Source of the DNA: Diaporthe sp. PMI_573
Taxonomy: Eukaryota > Ascomycota > Sordariomycetes > Diaporthales > Diaporthaceae
DNA length: 64,000 bases
NCBI GenBank assembly: GCA_021399435.1
Contig: JAJTUP010000121.1
Span: forward strand, 1 to 64,000
Direction of reading: 5' to 3'
Shown here in pieces: positions 11,928 through 21,730 of this stretch. The notes below the pieces were generated by a model. It saw nothing but the letters and a program-made list of their open reading frames with translations. It ran no database searches and was not told the DNA's origin. Numbering within the stretch: the first letter of the stretch is position 1; each line of letters begins with the position of its first letter. The position numbers were made by a program, and so were the translations under genes.

Positions 11928-14011
11928 ATGGCCCCTGCCAAAGCTGACGCTGCCTTCATTTGGCGACAGTTTATCGACCTCGGCCGCTCGAACCCCAAGA
12001 AAAGCAAGCGATACAGATGCCGTCACTGCCAGAAGGACTTTGCAGCGACCTCTGTTGGGAGGCCGAAAGAGCACCTCGCTGCGTGTGACAAATGGCAAGC
12101 TACGCAGCGACAAGAGCGCCAAGCTCGAGATAACGCCGGCTATCTTCCCTCATATTCTGAAGCTGTACAAAAGAAGATAACGGAGGTCGGAATTCAGCAT
12201 ATCTCTCAGGACGAGAGCCGCAGTTTCGCCTATGATGCCGCCGCTGCTGTAATCGCCGGCGGTCGCCCCTTCAGCCTCTTCGAGAGCCGTCGTTGGCGTT
12301 ATTTCTTCACTCGCATCAAGCCTGGCTGGAAGCCCCCTAGCCGTGCCGTCATCACGCGAATTCTTCCCGAGTTCTATCAGGAAATCTATGACGAGGTTTT
12401 CAAACGTATTACCAGCTCGGAATGGTTCAACATCATATTTCACGACTCCGATAATGTCTCGGGCCACAGGATCGTTAATATCTCGGTACAGGTACCAGAC
12501 GGCCCGGCCTTCTACTGGAAAACACTTGACACGGGAGACGAACAGCACACGGCAGAGAACTGGGTGCGGCTGATCTGGGGAGAAATGCAGCAACTGTGTG
12601 GCGGCGATCTCTCCAGGATCAATTCTATCTGTACGGATACCGAAAATACGATGCGCTCTGTACACAACCTGCTAGGCGGATTCCCAGAGCTCTCACACAT
12701 CAACTTCTCTCTGTGCGATTCTCACGGCCTTCAGCTTCTGATTAAAGATATTCTTCTTCTTCCCTTCTTCGAGGATCTCTTTAACAACGTCAGCACCCTG
12801 CTCGTGTTCTTCTCACGGTCTAAATTACAATTACAAAGATTGAGAATGTGCCAGCGCACAAGGTGGAACGGAGTAACTCGCGCGCTGATCAGAAGGTACC
12901 GGTGAATTGTTAGCTGCGACTGAGAAATTGATATACTAACCTGCTCGTTCCGAACAGTATAATTACACGCTGGGGTTCCCAGTACAATTCTTTCTTCTCC
13001 CTCCTCCGTTCTCGAGACCCTGCCAGAGACTGGTCTGTTCGAAAAGATGTACGGGATGAGTTGCGATCTCAAGATTGCCCCGTTCTCCTGCCCGAAGCGG
13101 TTCGGATCATCAAAGACAGCAGCTTCTGGCTAGAACTCGAGGCTGCGATCGCTGTGCTGAAACCGGTGAACGACTTTCAACACGCTTCTGAGGCTGATGG
13201 GGCGGGAATTGCACACGTTGTAAATCGCTGGCTGCAAATCAAAAGCAAATGGGCTGAGATGAGAGAGGCTGATCAGTTCCCTGATATTCCGTGGGACGAT
13301 ATTGACGCTATATTCAAAGCTAGGCTTGATAAGCAAACGTACGATATACATTGGATCGCCGATGCCCTCCGGCCTGATACAACAGGTCCAAACTCGAAAC
13401 TTCCGCCTAGCGTCTTTGCACGCGTACAAGAATATTTGCAGAAACAGCTGGAAAATGACGACGAGTATCACCGTGCCCTCTCCGAATTCACACACTTCCG
13501 AATGCGTACAGGCGGCCCAGACGGCTTATTCAATAAGCACAGCGCTGTATACGACGATGGTTTCAGGCCAGCAATGGCGTGGCAGTGCCTCCTCAACCAG
13601 GGCTCGATTCTGGCTAGAGTAGCTGTGAAGGTAATGAACACGCTTGCAAACTCCGTACCTTCAGAACGAAGTTTCTCTGCTATCAGGTTCATACACACGA
13701 AAGCTCGAAATCGCCTTACGCCCATGCACGCGGACATGCAGGCCTTCATTTTTATGAATGATCGCGTATTAGATCGCCTTAAGGATCAGAAGTACGCGCA
13801 TAAAAAGCGCTGGGCGGATCTTGAGGAGAAGGACTGGCTGGAACTTGAAGATTCGTACCTCGAGTTGTTTGTGAATGCGCAGGGCAAGAAGGTCTGGATG
13901 GATGGTGTGATGGCCTCTGCCAATGGAGATTTTGAGTGGGAAGGTGTCTTACAGTCGACAGGTGATATATTGGGGGTTGGTACTGAAGTGGAATCAGTGG
14001 TTGGAGACTAG
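11928..14011 (+). CDS. hAT-family transposase, 673 aa, two exons
   Basis: Cut-and-paste transposase. Exon 1 is 11928-12895 and exon 2 is 12958-14011. The 62-bp intron has a GTACCG donor, a TACTAAC branch point and an ACAG acceptor, and joins in frame to give an ITRWGSQYNSFF block typical of hAT proteins. Domains in order: an N-terminal BED-like zinc finger (CRHC then HLAAC, about residues 30-50); an RNase-H-like core with FHDSDN and CTDTENT acidic positions; and a C-terminal hAT dimerisation region with NSVPSERSFSA and ARNRLT. The start ATG follows AAAAAAG and precedes the finger. No stops or frameshifts are seen, in contrast with the other hATs here, so it may be recently active. It lies divergently 5' of the DNA ligase. 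Confidence 0.9.
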
Positions 14012-14089
14012 AGTGACAGGAGACCAGGACCGTATGAATGCTCGTACTCAACTATTGCCCAAAAAGGAAGGAGGAAATTTGTATGGTAC

Positions 14090-14163
14090 AATTTTGTACG
14101 TACAGAAAAGTTGTACGTACGTATAGCTACCCAAAGTACAGTACGTACGTACGTACGTGTACA
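14090..14163. repeat. GTAC subterminal array, right end of hAT
   Basis: This mirrors the left array: TTGTACGTACAG, TTGTACGTACGTA and a longer GTACGTACGTACGTACGTGTAC run, ending a few bases before the right terminus. Confidence 0.7.
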
Positions 14164-14380
14164 GAAAAATGCATCACTATACTAAGTAGACTTCTACGCT
14201 CCAAGTCCCAATACTATATCACTAACAGCACAAGACAGTAACTTTGGATTAGCACTGGATCTTATGTAAGAGCAAGACTTTGTGCAATATACACAGTATC
14301 AACAACTGGGTCGCCAAAACGCATAGGGCGGATTAATTCCGCTTTCAGTAAGAAAGTTACAAGCAACAGCACCTGTCCCC

Positions 14381-14990
14381 ATGGACCCTTGTCCTCCTAT
14401 CCAGAAGGCGCCCTGCAACATTTGGCAAAAAGCTCTCGACTTCAATCAACATCGGACTACCGTAAGCTCTTCGACCACCACGGAGCAGGGTAATTTGGGA
14501 GGGAAGTCTTCGACAATAGTTGGAGCAATCCTGGCAGATATCGACAATCAGATCGACCCCGCCAACACATTCTCCGCTAAGCCTCCGACCTGGCTCTCAA
14601 CGGCATCAGAGCCCAGTTCCTGGGTTTCCACTACTTTGACGCTTAAATCATCGCCCGCATTCCACAACTGCTGTAGTTAAGGCAATAGATCAATATGCTT
14701 TCAACATGCGGAATCTGCCATCGACTTCAGCCCGACATCATATAACGACAATTTATTTAGATTATCTTCTACCTGCTTGATGACGGGTTCGAGGAATTCA
14801 TTGAGACTGCAAGAATGGGCGGGTGCGACTTTGCGGCGCATTTTGCTACCGACTTTAGACCAGGTGGGCGATTTGATCTTGCGGACACCTTTTATAAGCT
14901 CTGCCACACTATAGCCATAAAGTGGTCGTGCTGGTATTGGGCAGTACAGGCCTTGCTCAACCATCGCGTGGAGAAGGCTCCCTAGCAGAA
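14381..14990 (-). pseudogene. Decayed gene remnant, unknown family
   Basis: On the minus strand a protein-like stretch (from 14964, including YSVAELIKGVRKIKSPTW and later NEFLEPVIKQVEDNL) runs into several stops at about 14.70, 14.68 and 14.55 kb. In the best continuous frame these stops would be explained by C-to-T changes. The piece has the look of a fungal multi-copy hypothetical protein, but I cannot name the family. Confidence 0.35.
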
Positions 14991-16200
14991 CCGAATTATA
15001 GTCAAATGAGTAGTAATCTCGTATTGGATGAGGCTATGATATTTGTTGATAATGCGTTGCACAGCCTCCTGTCGATGTCGATCGATATAGTCTAGTCATT
15101 AGCTGCAAGGTTACGATGACGGACTATACCCTCCATGGCCTTTAGTAGGGATGGGCTGGCGATGTCTCGTTTAAATCAATCTCTGCAGGGGAGCCCCTCC
15201 CACCTCTTCCCCCCAACCAACAACCACTACAGGATAACGGAGCCTTCTCTTAAGCCATAAATGGCTATTCATTACAGAATGCAAGACAGGAGGAGGCGAT
15301 GCGGTGGCACAAGGGTCCGATAGACACGGCATCCTGTACAAGGGGCGAGAACAACAACCCCCTCGTGGCACCTTAGCAGGCACGACTGTCAACCACGCCG
15401 CCAATGCACTACCATGGGGCACACACAAAGATAATAGAAAAGTGTCACTGTGGTCGCTGGACGGACCAGGTCAGGGTTTCGTTCTTACTCTTCCGCGGCC
15501 TAATGGCTAGGGTTATCGGACGTAAATAGAGAGAGTTTCTGTTGGCCTAGTCATCCCATAAACAACACTAAATATGGTCCCCTGGGCCACAGTTGCTTAG
15601 CCTAACTAACTGGAATACACATAAAACTATCCAACCCCTATTCAGACCATATCTTCGTGATATTTGTCGTTAATTGCTTTCCCTATACGTACGTATGGAA
15701 GACCAATCGACAGTTTCTTCTGATTGCTCCTGATAATGAGATAGTTTTGATACCTGTTCGCTTGGAAATGCTTATCTTCATAACACGCAACTTTAGGATA
15801 TGGTTATCGCTCTCACATGCTGGCCAAACTAATACGTATATGGGAATTCACAACGTTTTTTCTTATGATGGTGAATCCGTAGTGTTCCCAATTTATAAAA
15901 GTAAAATTGAAAAGGCTATTTTCTCCTAGCCAACGTCTCCGCACATTGAGGAATGAGTGACTGAGGAGATATCGAGACGGTCTAACCTGTCAACCTTCAC
16001 TTCTCAAGCAAACACTGCCGGCCCAGATGCGCACCCTGTGCTGAACAAAGTTTGCTGCCTCCCTGCCTGCCTATTTGTCACTTCCACTAAGCCCTTGGTG
16101 CCGCAGACGACTAGTCTGTTGACCTTACTGGTTGTTAAAAACAGCAAAAGTTGTTTTCCGAGTGTGGCAGCTCCAAACCACAATGCGAAGCGGCGGACCT
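14991..16200. other. No recognisable gene
   Basis: Short frames only, none with a recognisable motif on either strand. Mixed composition; no obvious repeat ends. Confidence 0.4.
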
Positions 16201-16820
16201 CTAGGTGTGCCCCATTGCGTGCTCCTCGCAGAGCACTTGGTAGTACCACTTGTCGTCGAGTGGGATGCAGTCGTTGCTGGTGTATTGCCAGGTTGGGTTG
16301 GCGTCGTGGCAAGCGTCGTTCGCGCCGGTGATGAGAAGTAGTAGGGTGTTAGCACGACAAATGTCAGTGTAGTTCTGCTCAATAGTAAACATGAACGACA
16401 GCCTCGATGTTTGGTCTGTCTCGGCGCGATTGTCTGAGAAGAAAACAAAGAAAGGTATAAACGACGAAAATAAAAGGCACCGCTCCCGAAGAATAAACTT
16501 GAGAAAGGTAGAAACGGGGGAGACGACATACCTGGGCAGTTCCCGACGAGCCACCAAATCTTCATGCCCCAGTCGTCGTTCGCGAGCTTGTAGCAGACGC
16601 TGTCGGGCTGGTAAAAGTCATTCTGACGCCGCCGCAGGACGTGTCGGTGAAGGTCACCAGGGTGATGGCCAGGTTGTACGCGCCGCGCTTCTCGGCCTCG
16701 GCCATGAGCTCCGCGCCGGTGCCGGCGAAGCCCGGGCGGGCCTTGGCCCTGGGGGGGGGGGCGGGGGGCGGCCATCGTAAGGCCGGCGCACTGCAGGAGG
16801 GTCTGGATGCTGAACTACAT
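16201..16820 (-). pseudogene. Cys-containing secreted protein, inactivated
   Basis: On the minus strand from 16820 an ATG is followed at once by TAG (a CAG-to-TAG type change), then FSIQTLLQCAGL, which would be a signal peptide. A run of cytosines near 16745-16770 and a one-base shift near 16630 break the frame. Beyond it the peptide FYQPDSVCYKLANDDWGMK ends at a GTATGT donor (16531). After a 98-bp intron, exon 2 (16433-16201) carries paired cysteines and ends in a stop. The pieces together look like a small secreted protein of about 200 residues that no longer has an open frame. Family unknown. Confidence 0.5.
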
Positions 16821-17719
16821 TTTTGTTTGGTGTTGCAGGGTTTTGGAGTTGTGAGAGAACAGGTTGGTCTGTGTGTAACTTAAGAGGACGTGGAGAGATG
16901 GTGGTTGATACTCTGTGAACTGGATATCTATAAATCTCAAGGGTTCGTGCAGGCAGGCTATTTATATACATTCATATGTCAACACTTCTGCAACTTGGCG
17001 TTGCTCTGGTAGTTCCAGACTGGGTGAGCGAAAGACGTGCCTCCATCTTCAGACAAACATACGTAGTAAGCAATCACCTAGGCTACAGCATTTCGAACAG
17101 CAGGGCAACTTAGAAGCCCCTACACTATCGTCGAGGCCTACCAGAGTCAGCATATATACCAGACCCCCGTCAGCGCTGCTAACGGCCAACAGTGTGGCCA
17201 AAATATACCTCGGGTTTTGTTATACATCTCAGTGTTGCCGCAGTGGAGTGAATAAGCGGCGACCTTGACATCTTCAACACTTCAGCTTTGCCGCCAGCGT
17301 GTGATTTCACGTGCTTGCCGAGGACGGCTATTGGCGGGCTAAAGGTCTGGTGGGTCTTGAGTTAATTAGATATCTCCTGCCGTGTCTCACTTCAAGGCGA
17401 AAAACAACAACAACCATTTGTCACCTCTTTCTGCCGCCACGAGAAGCCATCCTGAGTAAGCACGCTTGGTGCGTAGAGAGGGCAGGCGTCGGCAGCACCA
17501 CGCCCGAAACATGCACTTCGACCACCAGCGCAGGAGCCTGCATTGAGTCGGGTTGGATTCGATCTCATGGCCGAAGAGGTATGAAACTTTTTTATGGTAA
17601 TGAGAATATCGTGTTTCGTTGCCGCCGCCGCTGCTGCTCCTCCTCCTGCGCCTCATGTCCATCCAAACGCACTTTGTACCTTCCACTCCCGCACACACAC
17701 CGGGAGGGATAGAGGCATT
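16821..17719. other. No recognisable gene
   Basis: Overlapping short frames on both strands without motifs. The part near 17.38-17.70 kb is the 3' flank of the dsRNA-binding-domain gene. Confidence 0.4.
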
Positions 17720-18238
17720 CTACCACCTCGTGGCCGATGGGGACGCCGCCATGGAGATGGAACTCAGTGCGACCTCGGCGGCGTCCTCTTTGGCGTTGTT
17801 CAGGTTCTTACCGTCGTACCAGAACCTAGCCTGGTGGATCGCGCCGTTGACGGTCACGCGACTCGACCAGGCTGTGCGGCCACCTATTTATTTGAAGCTT
17901 GGTCAGCATTTTTCGTCTTCTTCATGTTCCCCTTTGCACTTCCATGTAGTCAGTCGTCCTATAGAGGGTGCTGGTCTTGGACCGGCATACCTCTTCTGTC
18001 TGAGACGGTCTGGAAAGAGGGCGAGCCGGTCTGGAACTCGCGGCATGCATCTGTGTGCCAGTGTTAGCATATGGCGGGAGGCATTGTCGTGGGAGCGTGA
18101 GCGGCCGGGTGAGTGGCTGTTCGGCAGGTAGATGCGACTTGTGGGATTGGTCGGACCTTCAAGCTTGGTTTGCCAGGTGCAGCTCTCGCTGGCACTGCCT
18201 GTACTATGGGCCCGGGAGCTTTGTCGTGAAGAAGACAT
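17720..18238 (-). CDS. Small double-stranded-RNA-binding-domain protein, 101 aa
   Basis: Three exons on the minus strand: 18238-18157, 18050-17991, 17883-17720. Introns of 106 and 107 bp each have an AG acceptor preceded by a CTAAC or CTGAC branch point; the first donor (GTCCGA) is atypical. The spliced protein is a Ser-rich start followed by almost nothing but one dsRBD: TWQTKLEDACREF (helix 1), FQTVSDRRGGRTAWSSRVTV (strands), HQARFWYDG, and NAKEDAAEVAL (helix 2 with the Lys/Ala positions of the motif). A stand-alone dsRBD suggests dsRNA binding, possibly as an adaptor or regulator of RNA silencing (inference). A CA-rich stretch lies upstream on the coding strand. Confidence 0.72.
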
Positions 18239-18951
18239 AGTGTTGTAGCGTTGTGTGGTGTTCTGTAAACGTTTCCCGTGTTGTGCTGTGTTGGGACGTT
18301 GCGCCGTGTGTGTTGTGTATTGCAGTGCTGTGTGGTGTTTGTGTTTATTGTGCCAGAGATGGAGGCGTGTTGTGTAATGGGATTGATCCCAGAGTACAAG
18401 AGGAGGCTTTGAAATAGCGGGCTGAATCAAAGCAAGGGAGGGCGGTGATGTAAATCGGTGCGGTAGCGGCGGTCCGATAACGACTGAAGCGTGACGGAGC
18501 CCATGAGCTTCTTATATCCGGGCCAGTCCTTGTGCAACCGGCTTACGGCCATGTCAAGGCGATTGGTAGACAAGGGCGCCGTAATGTAAGGTGGCAGCAA
18601 AAATGATTGACGGTTGTTGTGTATTGCGTTGTCCTCACATAGAGTCTTGACGGTCGAATTGTTTGCTTCAGACGCTGCATTAGGTAGCAGGCCGGTCGGA
18701 AACAAAGGTGGTAGCCTCGGGCGAGTGCATTTCATTGACCGTGGCAATATGCAGGATGGACCGTTATTTGTGGTGCGGACGAAAACGTCTCGTGCCCAGA
18801 GGCGCATGTAAGGCCATCTTTGCTTTTCCGCAACAAAAGCACATGTGAAAAGGCGGACAAATACTATAAGACCTTCTTCATAAGTACTACGGTTGAATCA
18901 TCATTAAAGCATCCGCGCGGTGTAAAACATCAGAGACAGCCGTGCATTCTG
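18239..18951. other. Intergenic, TG-rich upstream part
   Basis: From 18240 to about 18380 the plus strand is TG/TGT-rich (CA-rich for the dsRBD gene, where it would form the 5' leader). The remainder has no recognisable gene. Confidence 0.45.
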
Positions 18952-20914
18952 TTATTGAAACCCGAAATGGATTGGCTGCGCTAACTCTCGACAGAGGAAA
19001 GAGGTAGTACAATAAAGAATCTCGGAAGAAGACTTGCAGTGCTCTGAGCTGTGTCTGATGATGTGTGACGTTTGTCTTAGAAGTAGGAGTCGAGCAGACC
19101 GGGCCGGATGAAACGCGAATGTACTACAAGAGAATACCACATCATTTTCGACAGGGTATTCTACTGTCGTGGATCCATTTGAATGACAAGGGGGCCACAC
19201 CTCAGATACGCCTGACGGTCGGCACGGGCAGGGCAGGCAAGGACCAGCCAGGGTAGTGGCTCGAGATGTGAGGATGCTGGGCATGTTGTGAGAATCAATG
19301 TGAAAGGTCTTTGATTGGTAAGTTCGGTGCGCAAAACCGGAGGACAGAAAAGGGATGCGCCGGGAACCACGTTGTTGGCCATTTGTGTTCGTAGCAGGAC
19401 TTCTTCGTGCTGATTCAGGGTCTAGAAGGGGTGATGCCGAAATTTGGTGTGGGCGTAGGTGCCCATTTTCTGTCTCGGTGCCGTACGCATCCTTTTCCCC
19501 TTCCCACCAAGCGCGAATCATCGACGCGAGAATCAGAACCAAGGTGATGGTAGAAAAGGCCCATATAAGAGGCGTTACATAGCTCAGCTTCCAAGCCGCG
19601 TCCAACATATCCTCCTTTCCAGCTCGAAAGGTATTTGGGCATACCGCCAGGGCAGAGTACCCGCCGCAGGAGTCTAGCGCGCTCAGCTTATAGGAGAACT
19701 GCTGATACGCCATATATCTTCGGCCTTTGGTGTCAAACTGGGAGTTTATATCGATGATGTGCGAGTACAGGACCCAATACACGATGGACGACAGAAGCCA
19801 GCAAGCGACGCTAAGCAGCGTGATATCCAGCGACACTTTTCCCCGTTGGTTAAGGAGAAGCATCCCGAACACGATAGGAAGGATCCCGTTGATAGAAAGT
19901 GGAATAAGCAGGAAGGTTAAAAGCATGTCCTCAGAGAAGATCCCATAAGCCAGAGAAGCGATCTGAATGGTGGCGCTGAAGTAGCATTGGGAGATGTGAA
20001 ACTGGAGCAGGCAGGTCTCGAGAATTGACTGGTGACTAATTGTCTCGCCTGCTGATTCCAGTGGGGCGTCTCCCGATGATTTGACTCCTTGGACAGTTTC
20101 AGAAGGCCTTTCGTGCGGGTTGGACAGGAGCGTGGACGAGTGCTTCCGGTTGGAGCGCGAGAAGCAATAGAGGCCAAGCCAGAGTAGCATAAGCAATAAG
20201 CATTGCAGAATATAGGACGAGAAAACCTATTGTCTTAATTAGCAAAGGCATAATCGCAATTTGTCGTGAAGGCAGCCTGCTACATACCCCAATCCCAATC
20301 ACATCCGTATCCGCATATGGGAGAGATTCATAGCCACCAGTACAAAGCTTGTTCAAGCACTCGTTTACGCCACCAATATTTGGTCTTGTCGAGTTGACTA
20401 ACATATTCACTGCCGAACACGGTCCGGAGCATGCACTTGGATTTCTTGATGCTTTGCATGTCTGCGTCAGACACTCTGTCACCACATTCGTCACATTTGC
20501 CAAGGCGGCATTAGGGGAACCTGATGGAATATGCCGTCCTACGGCAGCAGTGGTGTCCTCGCTCAGAGAGCCCTGCCTAGCGAAGCCAGATATCGCGGGC
20601 ACGTTTACACATGTGCGAAAGCGTTGGATGGGCGCCTGGCCGTTGCCAGTAGATGGCTCGTCCTGAATTGCTGAACTGTACAACATTGTCGGTTTTTGAC
20701 ATTCCGAAATGCAATCACCGTTATTGCATCCAAATGTGAAGGTAGGTCCGCTAGCGTTGAAGTTCCGCCGGCATGTGGGCGTCGTCTGATCGTTGATGTA
20801 GCAACATCGCACGTCTGAAAATGTTTCGCCGACGTTGTCGCAGAAGAGGGCGTTTGAGAAAGAATCCGAGTTGGACATTGCGGCGGAAGCTGGGAGCTTG
20901 AAGTAGTGGATCAC
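18952..20914 (-). CDS. Polytopic membrane protein with Cys-rich ectodomain, unknown family
   Basis: Two exons on the minus strand: 20914-20288 and 20226-18952. The 61-bp intron (GTATGT donor, TTTGCTAAT branch point, AATAG acceptor) joins in frame to give 633 residues. The N-terminal 200 residues contain about 15 cysteines in CC, CxxxC and CxxxxxC spacings (FGCNNGDC, ECLTQTC, ACSGPC, ECLNKLC), suggesting a disulfide-bonded extracellular domain. Five hydrophobic segments follow: one just after the intron, then around the MLLTFLLIPLSINGIL stretch and the CWLLSSIVYWVLY and TPLIWAFSTITLVLI stretches. The C-terminal tail is polar. The true start is uncertain: ATG at 20914 or 20878, and no clear signal peptide is visible at either. 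I do not recognise the family; a receptor-like or transport role is only a guess. Confidence 0.65.
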
Positions 20915-21622
20915 CTAAGCCGGTAGCAGACAATGGGAGTGGGAAGACCATGTGACCAGGAATTGAATAAAGGATAAGCCTTCGCCAAAATGAATCACTC
21001 ATAAGAGGCATGTGTCAGCCCGCATTTATGTCCCAGCATTTGAAAGGGCGATGATGTAAGAGAGATGAATGAATTTATCCATGTGCTACCCTGTTGCGAT
21101 TCATATTGGCACACCCGGCGCAGATCCGCAGATCTTTTGTCGCTGTACTCAGGCCCCGGGGCTCTGTGGTTTTATGTGGCGGGGAAGGGACTAGGGGATT
21201 GGATACGGGCTGCAGCTGCAGAACATGATGACGTAGAAGCTGAAGAACATCACGACGTAGCAGCTGCCGAAGGGTGCTGCAGACATTCAGACCACGAAAG
21301 CCGGTCACTGCTGCGGTCTTCTTGCAATGGACAAAACCGAGTCAATAATCAGTTCTAACCCTGATGGGTTGTAAAACGGCTATAAACAGATGCGAATGAA
21401 TGAATGAATGGCAACCTCGCAGATGTAGTGAGGAGGCCATAGGACAGCAACAAGAAACCAGCGATTGAAAGAGAGCATGTCGCAAGAGGACGCATTCTGA
21501 AAGAGAAAGAAAACCCCCTCGCTCCACGTCCGCAGTAGGCTTGATAGACCACATGTTTGCCTTCACCACTTCCCCCACCTGCACAGACCTCTCTAGTCCG
21601 GCTGCTGCCTGATCGATGCAGA
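20915..21622. other. Intergenic between membrane-protein gene and hAT
   Basis: No convincing gene. A short frame with a hydrophobic start (21011-20751, minus) overlaps the start of the membrane-protein gene and could be an upstream exon, but no good splice join was found. Confidence 0.4.
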
Positions 21623-21639
21623 CAGAGTTGGAAATCGAT

Positions 21640-21730
21640 CGTACAGATCGATTCCGAGCCCTGATCGATCGATTTATGTCGATCGTCACCTTCAATCGAT
21701 CGACGTCGATCGGCGATCAAATCGATCAAT
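21640..21730. repeat. ATCGATCG subterminal array, left end
   Basis: At least eight ATCGAT units, several as ATCGATCG, lie within about 90 bp just inside the left terminus of the decayed hAT. Confidence 0.75.

Larger units (their letters stand above)
11707..14179 (+). mobile_element. hAT element, apparently intact, with GTAC-rich ends
   Basis: The element is bounded by short inverted termini TAGTGATG (11707-11714) and its complement CATCACTA (14172-14179). Just inside both ends are dense GTACGTAC runs. The enclosed transposase gene is uninterrupted apart from one intron. I could not see matching 8-bp target duplications (the flanks are tccccggc and tactaagt), so the exact termini are tentative. 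Confidence 0.7.

Noticed and set aside
11699..14187. 8-bp target duplication of the intact hAT
   Set aside because: Flanks tccccggc and tactaagt do not match, so no duplication is claimed; the termini may be a few bases off.
17619..18131. 170-codon plus-strand frame
   Set aside because: Antisense to the spliced dsRBD gene, whose exons make a recognisable fold; this is a shadow frame.
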